The position numbers and the translations under genes are program-made. The notes beneath the pieces are model-generated. The model was not told the DNA's origin. It was given only the letters and a program-made list of their open reading frames with translations, and did not search any database. Of a stretch of DNA of 64,000 bases, positions 45,760-54,231 are shown piece after piece. The stretch spans positions 1 through 64,000 of the forward strand of contig NZ_LXYG01000003.1 of assembly GCF_001650905.1 (NCBI RefSeq), in the 5' to 3' direction. Source of the DNA: Balneola sp. EhC07 (GTDB lineage Bacteria > Bacteroidota > Rhodothermia > Balneolales > Balneolaceae). Position 1 is the stretch's first letter, and each line of letters starts with the position of its first letter.

Positions 45760-47019
45760 ATGGCCAAAGCAAAATATACAACACACCTCGGAATGGTAGA
45801 TATACTTCCGGATGAATCTCCGAAATGGAGAGCGCTGGAAAATATCATTCACGAAGAAGCAGCAAAGTTTAATTTTGAAGAGATCAGAACTCCAATTATG
45901 GAGCAAACTGAATTAATTAAACGAGGCATTGGCCAACTTACCGATATTGTAACTAAAGAGATCTTTGCATTTACCAAAGGGGAAAGTAATTATGTGCTTC
46001 GTCCTGAGTTAACAGCTCCTGTCGTAAGAGCATTTGTTCAACATCACCTGGACCAAAGAGGTGGTTCTCAAAAACTGTATTACATTGGGCCGATGTTCCG
46101 AGCTGAGCGACCTCAAAAAGGAAGACAGCGACAATTCCATCAATTTGGAGTTGAGGTAATAGGTACTGATAATCCGGTTGCAGATGTAGAATGTATTGCT
46201 TTTATGATTCGCATTTATCAAAGAATTGGAATCAAAAATTTCGAATTGAAATTAAACTCAGTTGGTGATCCTGAAAGCAGAGAAAACTATAAATCTGTTT
46301 TAAAAGAATACCTCAAACCACATTTTGACAAACTGAGTGAGCTCTCCCAAAAGAGATTCGAAAAAAATCCTATGAGAATTCTGGATTCCAAAGAACCCGA
46401 AGATCAGGAATTCATCAAGAACGCCCCTGTAATAAGTGATCATTTAAATGAAGAATCGAAAGCCCACTTTGAACAGGTTTGTGAAATGCTCTCTTCATTA
46501 AATATCGAATACACACTTGATCCTCTTTTAGTTCGAGGTATGGACTATTACACAAGAACAGCTTTTGAATTGACAAGCTCTGACCTTGGCTCTCAGGATG
46601 CTCTGGCAGGCGGTGGTCGATATGATCTACTTGTTGAAGAAATTGGAGGCAAACCTACTCCTGCCGTTGGATTTGCAGCCGGAATGGAAAGGCTGTTTAT
46701 TGCTTGTGAAGAACTCGAAATCTCACTGGCAGAAGAGAAAAAAGTTGATGTGTTTATTGTTAGCCTTGGTGAAGATGCTCGAAAATGGGCATTAAAAACT
46801 TTGCCTTTATTCAGGGAAAATGGGGTTTCAGCTACAATGGATTATCTTGACCGCTCGATGAGGGCTCAAATGAAAGATGCGAATAGAGAAAATGCTTCAT
46901 TTACATTGATAGTTGGAGACAATGAGCTGAAGGAACAGAAATTCACTCTCAGAAACATGAAAGAAAGTGAAGAAGCTCAATTATCTATCGATGAAATTAT
47001 CTCCAAACTTTCTCAATAA
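45760..47019 (+). CDS. hisS: Histidyl-tRNA synthetase
   Basis: A 419-residue class II synthetase. Motif 1 and 2 regions are visible (RTPIMEQTELIKRGIG, FRAERPQKGRQRQFHQFG). The histidine-specific motif LVRGMDYYTRTAFEL and the GGGRYD motif follow, with the anticodon-binding domain at the C-terminus (VDVFIVSLGEDA). I start it at the ATG at 45760. An in-frame TTG eleven codons earlier would add a non-conserved tail. It follows the polysaccharide locus by 90 bases. Confidence 0.97.
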   Translation: MAKAKYTTHLGMVDILPDESPKWRALENIIHEEAAKFNFEEIRTPIMEQTELIKRGIGQLTDIVTKEIFAFTKGESNYVLRPELTAPVVRAFVQHHLDQRGGSQKLYYIGPMFRAERPQKGRQRQFHQFGVEVIGTDNPVADVECIAFMIRIYQRIGIKNFELKLNSVGDPESRENYKSVLKEYLKPHFDKLSELSQKRFEKNPMRILDSKEPEDQEFIKNAPVISDHLNEESKAHFEQVCEMLSSLNIEYTLDPLLVRGMDYYTRTAFELTSSDLGSQDALAGGGRYDLLVEEIGGKPTPAVGFAAGMERLFIACEELEISLAEEKKVDVFIVSLGEDARKWALKTLPLFRENGVSATMDYLDRSMRAQMKDANRENASFTLIVGDNELKEQKFTLRNMKESEEAQLSIDEIISKLSQ

Positions 47020-47094
47020 AAAACAAACGCCATACTGGTAAAAAGAGTTATTCCGACTTATACTCCAAATGGATAATTAAACTAACTTTAATTT

Positions 47095-48948
47095 ATGTCT
47101 GAATATATAGCTGTTGGTCTTGCAAGTGTATTGGCATTGGGGATATCTGCTCAATGGCTTGCTTGGAGAACAAAACTTCCTGCAATTTTACTTTTATTAG
47201 GTTTCGGAATTATTGCCGGACCCGTCACCGGTTTACTTGATCCCGATAAACTTATGGGCGATTTATTAAGCCCTTTTGTTTCTATCTCCGTAGCTATTAT
47301 TCTTTTTGAAGGTGGACTCAGCTTAAAAATGTCTGAGTTCCGAAAAATTGGCGGTACGGTAATCAAGCTCATTACTATTGGAGTTGTTGTTACCTGGACA
47401 TTAGCTTCACTGGCAGCACTCTACATTTTAGATTTAGGATTAGAGTTATCCGTTCTGTTTGGAGCGATACTCATCGTAACAGGACCGACCGTTATTGTGC
47501 CTTTACTCAGGCAAGTGCGACCCACAGAAACTGCCGGCTCTGTAGTAAAGTGGGAGGGAATTGTAAACGACCCGATCGGAGCTATGATGGCTGTTCTTGT
47601 TTTTGAAGTCATCATTTCAGGTGGTTTTTCAAATATGGATGGTCACGCCGGTTTAGTAATTATACAAACACTCGCTTACGGTACATTCTTTGGGGCCATC
47701 GGTGCCGGAATTATGTACTTCACTCTCAAAAAGCACTGGATTCCGGATTATCTGCAAAATCCGGTAACTCTGATGGTTGTTGTTGGAGTGTTTGTGATTT
47801 CAAATCATTTACAGCATGAGTCCGGTCTTTTAACCGTAACTGTGATGGGGATCATTCTTGCCAATCAGAAGTCTGCTCGCATTAAACACATCATAGAATT
47901 TAAAGAGAACCTTCAGGTACTCTTGATCTCTGCTCTGTTTATTCTTCTGGCATCAAGATTAGAAGTATCAGCTCTTGAATTCTTTAATCTAAAAGCCGCA
48001 TTATTTTTAGTAGCACTTATTTTAGTAATACGCCCTGCTGCGATTTTTCTTTCAACACTTGGCTCTAATCTTAATTGGAGAGAAAAGACTTTTGTTGCCT
48101 GGATGGCTCCGAGAGGAATCGTTGCCGCTGCAATATCTGCAGTATTTGCTCTCCGATTAGAACAGGAAGGTTATGCCGATGCTGAACAATTAGTTCCGTA
48201 TACTTTTATTGTAATTATTGCTACCGTAACTATTTATGGATTATCAGCGAGCCCGGTTGCAAAGCTCTTAGGTGTTGCCAAAGCTGCTCCAAAAGGCGTG
48301 GTTATTGTTGGTGCCCACAACTGGGCCAGGATGATTGCTCATGCGATCAAAGAGTTTGGATTTAAAGTATTGGTTGCCGATTCTAACTGGGAAAATATAA
48401 CCAAAGCCAGAAAGTCCGGACTGGATACGTATTATGGAAATATACTTTCAGAGTATGCCATGGATGAAATTGATCTGGATGGAATTGGAAAAACTCTAGC
48501 CTTGACTCCTAACGACGAAGTGAATTCATTAACAGCTATTCAGTTTGCAGAGATCTTCGGTAATTCTTCGGTATTCCAGTTACCACCGCTTTCAACAGCA
48601 AGCAAAAAGGAATTAGAATCAAATGATTCCCTTGGTGGGCGTACACTGTTCTCAAAAGAGATGAACTTTGATAAGATCTCAGAATTTTTGAGATCGGGAG
48701 CTGGTATCCGAAAGACCCCAATTACGCCTGAGTTTTCTTTTGAAAATTATGAGAAAAAATATGGCGATAAAGCATTACCTTTATTTGTGGTTTCAAGTTC
48801 AAATACAATAGAGCCTTTTTCGCTGGATAATCCTCCCTCACCTCAGGCGGGAGATACAATCATAGGTCTTGTCTCAGAAGATGCTGATTCGAAGAATCCA
48901 TCAGATAATGAAACGGATCAAAAACCAGATCCTAATTTGCCGCACTGA
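47095..48948 (+). CDS. CPA1-type cation/proton antiporter with TrkA-N domain
   Basis: The 617-residue protein has about twelve to thirteen membrane helices to near residue 395. Among them are ILLLLGFGIIAGPVTGLLDP and ILIVTGPTVIVPLLRQVRP, typical of NhaP/KefB-like antiporters. A cytosolic TrkA-N (RCK) Rossmann domain starts with GVVIVGAHNWARMIAHAIKE and would bind nucleotide for regulation. The last 100 residues are less conserved. The expected role is Na+ or K+ exchange for H+. Its stop shares one base with the lysA start (TGATG), so the two genes are coupled. Confidence 0.9.
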   Translation: MSEYIAVGLASVLALGISAQWLAWRTKLPAILLLLGFGIIAGPVTGLLDPDKLMGDLLSPFVSISVAIILFEGGLSLKMSEFRKIGGTVIKLITIGVVVTWTLASLAALYILDLGLELSVLFGAILIVTGPTVIVPLLRQVRPTETAGSVVKWEGIVNDPIGAMMAVLVFEVIISGGFSNMDGHAGLVIIQTLAYGTFFGAIGAGIMYFTLKKHWIPDYLQNPVTLMVVVGVFVISNHLQHESGLLTVTVMGIILANQKSARIKHIIEFKENLQVLLISALFILLASRLEVSALEFFNLKAALFLVALILVIRPAAIFLSTLGSNLNWREKTFVAWMAPRGIVAAAISAVFALRLEQEGYADAEQLVPYTFIVIIATVTIYGLSASPVAKLLGVAKAAPKGVVIVGAHNWARMIAHAIKEFGFKVLVADSNWENITKARKSGLDTYYGNILSEYAMDEIDLDGIGKTLALTPNDEVNSLTAIQFAEIFGNSSVFQLPPLSTASKKELESNDSLGGRTLFSKEMNFDKISEFLRSGAGIRKTPITPEFSFENYEKKYGDKALPLFVVSSSNTIEPFSLDNPPSPQAGDTIIGLVSEDADSKNPSDNETDQKPDPNLPH

Positions 48949-50111
48949 TGTTTTCTAACTACCAACTCGACTCTTTCAAAGACCGAACTACTCCATTTTA
49001 TTTTTATGATCTGAACCTTTTCAGAAAAACTCTGGATCAGATAAACGAACATGGAGTTTCTAAAGGCTATCATGTTCACTATGCTTTGAAAGCAAATTCT
49101 CACCCTCGGATTTTGAATGAAGTCATTAAAGCCGGCTTATCTGCAGATTGTGTAAGCGGAGGCGAGGTAGAAAGAGCCATCGAATGTGGTTTTTCTCCAA
49201 GTAAAATTGCTTTTGCAGGTGTAGGAAAACGAGATATTGAGATCGAGATCGGTCTGGAAAATAATATTCTATGCTTTAATGTAGAATCGGTTCAGGAACT
49301 GGAAGTAATCAACGAATTAGCTTCGAAGAACAACCAAATTGCAAAGGTTGCATTAAGGATCAATCCTAATGTTGATGCTAATACTCATAAGTATATTACT
49401 ACCGGTTTAAAAGAAAATAAATTCGGTATTAACGAAAAAGATCTTCCGGACATTTTCGAATTATTTCCATCTTTAAAGCATATAGAACTGATTGGAATAC
49501 ATTTTCATATTGGTTCACAGATCGAGGAGCTTGAGCCTTTTAAAAAACTTTGCCTGAGAGCTAATGAGTTGAATGAAGTTTTTGAAAATAAAGGATATAA
49601 GCTTACGATCATTAATGTTGGAGGTGGATTCGGGATAAATTATTCGAGCCCCGACAGTAGTGGAATTCCGGATTTCAAAAAATTCTTCGAAACGTTTGAA
49701 AAACATCTGACGCTTAAATCTCATCAGCAATTACACTTTGAATTGGGTCGTTCTGTTGTTGGTCAATCAGGAAGTCTTATTACCCGTGTACTTTATACCA
49801 AAACAGGGATCGAGAAAAACTTTGCCATAATTGATGCAGGCATGACCGAGCTTATCCGCCCTGCTTTATATCAGGCAAAACATGAAATTCAGATCATTTC
49901 AGATCAATCCGGAAGAACCAACAAGCAATACGATATCGTTGGTCCGATTTGTGAGAGTTCAGACGTTTTCAGAACGGATTATGAGATTCCTGAATTGAAA
50001 CGAGGTGATATTCTTGCCATCAGAAGTTGTGGTGCTTATGGTGAAGTTATGAAGAGCAGGTATAACTTACGTCACGAGATCGGAACTGCTTTCTCGGATG
50101 AGATTGGGTGA
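48948..50111 (+). CDS. lysA: Diaminopimelate decarboxylase
   Basis: The 387-residue fold-III PLP enzyme makes lysine from meso-diaminopimelate. The PLP lysine is Lys48 in HYALKANSHPRI. The glycine-rich phosphate loop is NVGGGFGINY. The active-site segment CESSDVF is present, and SCGAYGEVMKSRYN closes the substrate site. The protein is slightly shorter than E. coli LysA (420 residues). Together with lysC at 51,464 it brings the first and last steps of lysine synthesis close together, separated by an opposite-strand flavoprotein gene. Confidence 0.95.
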   Translation: MFSNYQLDSFKDRTTPFYFYDLNLFRKTLDQINEHGVSKGYHVHYALKANSHPRILNEVIKAGLSADCVSGGEVERAIECGFSPSKIAFAGVGKRDIEIEIGLENNILCFNVESVQELEVINELASKNNQIAKVALRINPNVDANTHKYITTGLKENKFGINEKDLPDIFELFPSLKHIELIGIHFHIGSQIEELEPFKKLCLRANELNEVFENKGYKLTIINVGGGFGINYSSPDSSGIPDFKKFFETFEKHLTLKSHQQLHFELGRSVVGQSGSLITRVLYTKTGIEKNFAIIDAGMTELIRPALYQAKHEIQIISDQSGRTNKQYDIVGPICESSDVFRTDYEIPELKRGDILAIRSCGAYGEVMKSRYNLRHEIGTAFSDEIG

Positions 50112-50134
50112 TTTTAAACAACTCATAGGTATTT

Positions 50135-51343
50135 TTATCTCAGCTTCCCTGCTATAAACCCCGTTGTCCATGCAGCCTGAAAGTTAAACCCTCCGGTTAC
50201 ACCATCTATATCTAAAACTTCACCGGCGAAATAGAGATTTGGCACCTTCTTACTATGCATGGTCTTTATATCAATATCCTGTAGGCTTATCCCTCCACAA
50301 GTAACAAATTCCTCTTTAAAAGTAGTTTTTCCGCTTACGGAATATTCATCATTCATCAGAATATGTACCATTCTGTTAATGTTCTTTTTTCCCATATTTT
50401 GCCAGATCATGTTCTCTCCCACTTCTACTTTTTCAATCAAAAATTCCCAAAGTCGACCCGGCAATTCAAATGGATTCACATTATGGATCCTTTTTTTGCC
50501 ATATTCTTCTACTACTCCTTTCAAAGTCTCCCTGATCTCTTGCTCTGACAATTCTCCAGTCCAGTTTATAAGGGTCTTAAATTCATAATTCATTTCGTTA
50601 AGTTCTCTGGCTCCAAAAGAAGAAAGCTTTAAGATCGCCGGACCACTCATTCCCCAGTGTGTGATCAACAATGGTCCTTCACTTTTAAGTTTTGAACCCA
50701 TGATCTTTACAGACACAGGGTCAGCAACTACGCCCATCAATTTTGTAATAGATTCATCAGGCATATTAAAGGTAAACAAAGAAGGAACGGGCTCTTCGGT
50801 ATTATGCCCCAGTTCACGAAGCCAGTTAAAACCCTCCGTTCGGGGACTTCCTCCGGTTGCTACGACAACTCTTTCTACTTCTTTGGTTTCTCCATTTTTA
50901 AAACCAAGAATCAAACCGTTTTTGCTTTCTTTCAAAGTCTTGATTGCAGACTTCGTTTTAATTCCAATTCCCAAATTATGCACTTCCTTCATTAAGCAAT
51001 CAATGATCGTTTGAGAAGAATCGCTTACCGGAAACATGCGTCCATCTGATTCTGTTTTTAGCTCAACCCCCCGATCATTAAACCAGGAAATAGTATCTGT
51101 TGGGGAAAATATCCCGAATGCTTTTTTAAGCGGCTTCTCTCCTCTTGGATAAAATTTTACTAATTCATGGATCTTAAAACAATGATGTGTGACATTGCAT
51201 CTGCCCCCGCCCGAAATACGAACTTTTGAAAGCAACTTGTCAGATCTTTCATAGATCGTTACCTGTGCATCAGGATTATGCGTTTTAGCAGAAATAGCAC
51301 TAAAAAATCCGGCAGCTCCACCGCCAATAACAGCAACTTTCAT
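50135..51343 (-). CDS. HI0933/YhiN-family FAD-dependent oxidoreductase
   Basis: The 402-residue flavoprotein starts MKVAVIGGGAAGFFSAISAK, the dinucleotide-binding fold. The family motif KVRISGGGRCNVTHH lies near residue 45. The C-terminal cofactor motif NLYFAGEVLDIDGVTGGFNFQ-type (split here for brevity) is intact near 350. Reaction and substrate are not known for this family. I start it at the ATG at 51343 because the 34-residue upstream extension is not part of the fold. It is convergent with lysA and divergent from lysC. Confidence 0.93.
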   Translation of the reverse strand: MKVAVIGGGAAGFFSAISAKTHNPDAQVTIYERSDKLLSKVRISGGGRCNVTHHCFKIHELVKFYPRGEKPLKKAFGIFSPTDTISWFNDRGVELKTESDGRMFPVSDSSQTIIDCLMKEVHNLGIGIKTKSAIKTLKESKNGLILGFKNGETKEVERVVVATGGSPRTEGFNWLRELGHNTEEPVPSLFTFNMPDESITKLMGVVADPVSVKIMGSKLKSEGPLLITHWGMSGPAILKLSSFGARELNEMNYEFKTLINWTGELSEQEIRETLKGVVEEYGKKRIHNVNPFELPGRLWEFLIEKVEVGENMIWQNMGKKNINRMVHILMNDEYSVSGKTTFKEEFVTCGGISLQDIDIKTMHSKKVPNLYFAGEVLDIDGVTGGFNFQAAWTTGFIAGKLR

Positions 51344-51463
51344 GTTTTTAAGTACAAGATAACAGTTCTTTAAGTCATCATTTAATTTTATGGAACTTAA
51401 TCCTGTTTTAAGAATGCAATCCGATTCAATAACCCTTATTTTCATCGCTTAATAAATATCGGA

Positions 51464-52825
51464 ATGGATCTACACGTACTAAAATTTGGCGGCACCTCAA
51501 TGAATGATCACAAAACCTGGAAGCAGGTTTTAGAGATCATCAAGAATTATGAATATCCAATTGTTGTGGTTTCAGCAACTGCGAAAACTACACGTCAGCT
51601 TATAGAAGCAGGCAAACTAGCTGCTGATAATAAGTTAGACGAAGCTTTAGAATTGGGCGACGCTATCAAACTTCGTCATCTGGAAATTATCCAGAATTTT
51701 CTTGAGGAAAACCCACATCCCAAAAAAACACTCATCAAAGAAAGTTGCGAGAAAAAGCTGGATGAAAAAATCGGGTTACTCCACAAATTCTTAACCTATA
51801 CTCACAAGGTAGGAGAACTTACTCCTGCCATGAAAGATGCCATTGCATCCATAGGTGAGCAGATCTCTTCTTACTTGCTCGCTCAATGTGGTTTGGCAAC
51901 CGACCAGCTTACTCAGTTTGTTGACGCTAAAAAGATCATCAAAACAGATAACAACTATGGAAATGCTTTTCCTAATTTTGGATTGATCAATCAAAGGATC
52001 GGCTCACTTGAGACTCTTCTTGATGGTGGATTTACACCTGTTATAGGTGGTTTTTATGGTGAAGCTCCCGACGGAACTACAACAACTCTGGGTTTTGAAG
52101 GTTCTGATTATTCAGCCAGCCTGATCGGCGGAGCGCTCCACTCTAAAAGCATAGAGATCTGGACAGATGTAAGTGGCGTTTTCACAAGCGATCCAAGATT
52201 CATAAAAGACGCAAAGCCGATTCCTGAGCTCAGTTATTTTGATGCCACAGAAATGGCTTATTTTGGTTCTAAAGTATTACACCCATCCACACTGAAACCT
52301 GCCCAAGAACGTAATATTCCTGTTCTTGTTAAAAACATGTTTGCTCCTGAGGAAAGCGGAACAAGAATCATCAGAGAAAGCGCACAGACTCAAAAAGCTT
52401 TGGCTGTTTCTTTCAAAGAAGATATGGCGCTTTTAACTGTGAGCGCCTACGAAACGGTTATGGGATACAATTTTCTTACCCGGGTTTTTAAAGCGCTCGA
52501 AGATCACCGTTTAGCTGTTGATGCAGTCAACACAACGGAAGCTTCGGTTACCATTGCTCTTTCTGATTCGGAAAAGCTGGATGAAATCGCCAAAAGCCTG
52601 ATCGAGATCGGCAACGTTGACCTTGAAAGAGAAAAAGGATTGATCAGTATTATTGGCTATCGATCTTCTGATGCAACAGAACTTAGCAACGATATTTTTG
52701 ATGCAATACAACCTGTCTCTTTAGGCATGATATCTTACACAAAGCAAAAAAGAATTCTGAATTTAGCGGTTGATCAAACAATCATGGTTGAAACAGCACA
52801 AAAGATTCACTCTTCTCTTTTTTAA
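51464..52825 (+). CDS. lysC: Aspartate kinase
   Basis: The 453-residue monofunctional aspartokinase phosphorylates aspartate at the start of the lysine, threonine and methionine pathway. The kinase signature KFGGTSMND is at residues 7-15. The substrate loop is TTLGFEGSDYSASLIG, and VSGVFTSDPRFI follows. Two ACT domains occupy the C-terminal part from about residue 310, where amino-acid feedback inhibition is expected. The layout resembles E. coli LysC (class III). It ends with a 4-base tail-to-tail overlap with the CNNM gene. Confidence 0.95.
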   Translation: MDLHVLKFGGTSMNDHKTWKQVLEIIKNYEYPIVVVSATAKTTRQLIEAGKLAADNKLDEALELGDAIKLRHLEIIQNFLEENPHPKKTLIKESCEKKLDEKIGLLHKFLTYTHKVGELTPAMKDAIASIGEQISSYLLAQCGLATDQLTQFVDAKKIIKTDNNYGNAFPNFGLINQRIGSLETLLDGGFTPVIGGFYGEAPDGTTTTLGFEGSDYSASLIGGALHSKSIEIWTDVSGVFTSDPRFIKDAKPIPELSYFDATEMAYFGSKVLHPSTLKPAQERNIPVLVKNMFAPEESGTRIIRESAQTQKALAVSFKEDMALLTVSAYETVMGYNFLTRVFKALEDHRLAVDAVNTTEASVTIALSDSEKLDEIAKSLIEIGNVDLEREKGLISIIGYRSSDATELSNDIFDAIQPVSLGMISYTKQKRILNLAVDQTIMVETAQKIHSSLF

Positions 52826-53916
52826 GTATTTTCTTTATCTGATTTATCAGGCTGAATTTTTGTAGCTGCTTTGGGCATTACAATACCAAGTGATTTAGCA
52901 CGGGTTCTCCATTTTTCACGAGCGAGTTTTTGCATGTCTTCGATGGCATCGATCTCGTCTACAATTTCCATTCCAAGCAGAGTTTCGACTACATCTTCCA
53001 TAGTAACTACTCCGACCAGCCCTCCATATTCATCTACCACTACTGCAATATGTTCTTGGTTTTCCAATAGTTTTTCGAGCACATTTTTCAATGAAATTAC
53101 TTCTGGAATGATCAAGACTTCTCTTCGAATATCTTTTAATTTTTTATCTCCCTTTCCTTCCGATTGGTTCAGAAATAAATCATTCTTCAAAACATAACCG
53201 GTAATATCTTCCTCATTTTCTCCAAAAACCGGCATTCTGGAAACTCTGAGTTCCTCTTTGTTTTCAAGAACTTCATTGATGGTCATGTCTTCCTGGAATT
53301 TAACCACCACAATTCTGGGAGTCATGATATCAAGAACCTTAAGAGAGCTAAATCGAATCAGGTTTTTAAAAATATTGGATTCCCCTTCCTCAAATACTCC
53401 TTCTTCAAAACCAATTTCTGCCATTGCTCCGATCTCTTCCCGACTTATAGACGGTTGATTTTCTTCTTTGGATAACCATTTTGTGATCCATCTTGACAAT
53501 ACTACAAGCGGGTAAGTAATAACAATTAGAACACCGGTTACTCTTGCTGATGGAACGGCTAAAGTTTTCCAATAAGTGGCTCCTAAAGTCTTTGGGATAA
53601 TTTCAGAAAGCACCAAAATCAATAAGGTGAGCACGGCTGATGTGATGCTAACGTATGCATTCCCAAATACAACCTGAGCCTGAGCACCAACTCCGGCAGC
53701 ACCAACTGTATGAGCAACTGTATTCAAACTCAAAATTGCTGATAAAGGCTGATCTATATCTTGTTTGAGTTTGCGAAGCATTTTACCTGAACTCGCATTT
53801 TTATTCTCTAATACAGCAACATAAGACGGAGTAATTGACAATAAAACTGCCTCCAGAATCGAACACATAAAAGAAACACCTATTGCCAGTATCAAATAAA
53901 ATATCAGTAAAGTCAT
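52822..53916 (-). CDS. CNNM/DUF21 transporter with CBS pair
   Basis: The 364-residue membrane protein has a signal-anchor start and a CNNM (DUF21) membrane domain to about residue 170 (SFMCSILEAVLLSITPSYV, VLSEIIPKTLGATYWK). A CBS-domain pair follows (VLDIMTPRIVVVKF, HIAVVVDEYGGLVGVVT). The CorC/HlyC C-terminal domain seen in longer relatives is absent. Such proteins are linked to magnesium or cobalt export. It has no visible partner gene. Confidence 0.9.
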   Translation of the reverse strand: MTLLIFYLILAIGVSFMCSILEAVLLSITPSYVAVLENKNASSGKMLRKLKQDIDQPLSAILSLNTVAHTVGAAGVGAQAQVVFGNAYVSITSAVLTLLILVLSEIIPKTLGATYWKTLAVPSARVTGVLIVITYPLVVLSRWITKWLSKEENQPSISREEIGAMAEIGFEEGVFEEGESNIFKNLIRFSSLKVLDIMTPRIVVVKFQEDMTINEVLENKEELRVSRMPVFGENEEDITGYVLKNDLFLNQSEGKGDKKLKDIRREVLIIPEVISLKNVLEKLLENQEHIAVVVDEYGGLVGVVTMEDVVETLLGMEIVDEIDAIEDMQKLAREKWRTRAKSLGIVMPKAATKIQPDKSDKENT

Positions 53917-54231
53917 TGATTGGTTTTTAATTCAATTTTAAGCTGAGTTGAGAAAATACAACTCTCATTACACAATGGTCATTCCACAGCGTATGCCTGA
54001 AATCTTGATCTATGTTAGTCAAAGAAATTCAGTTTCAATGTACAATTCAGATTCCTACCCTGCCTATGCCGCAGGCAGGCTTCACAGGAATGACTATCAG
54101 CCCTTTTTCTTCATCTCAAGAATACCATAGTTAAACACTCATCCTAAAAGAATGTATAAAAAATTATCAAGCTTTAGTGTTAAAGGCTTCATTTTATGGC
54201 TATTTTAGAAGTCTTTGAATAAAATGACTAA
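53917..54231. other. Intergenic region with REP pair, no gene
   Basis: This 315-base gap lies upstream of both the CNNM gene (leftward) and the ABC-F gene (rightward). It contains the REPIN-like element described separately, and otherwise only AT-rich spacer. A 60-codon open frame across it (53948-54130) translates the repeat itself and is not a gene. Confidence 0.65.
53978..54094. repeat. REP pair (REPIN-like palindromic element)
   Basis: GTCATTCC at 53978-53985 faces its exact complement GGAATGAC at 54087-54094, bounding a 117-base element. The right half is a REP unit with ATTCCT/AGGAAT arms (54051-54056 and 54086-54091) around a strong GC palindrome, CCTGCCT...AGGCAGG (54059-54079). The left half (GTCATTCCACAGCG...) is degenerate. 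Such elements are dispersed through many genomes and are mobilised by RAYT (TnpA_REP) transposases. None of those is encoded here. Confidence 0.7.

Noticed and set aside
51344-51445. 34-residue N-terminal extension of the HI0933-type flavoprotein
   Set aside because: The FAD-binding fold begins at MKVAVIGGG; the extension lies in the promoter area shared with lysC.
53948-54130. 60-codon plus-strand open frame
   Set aside because: It is the translation of the REP-pair element.
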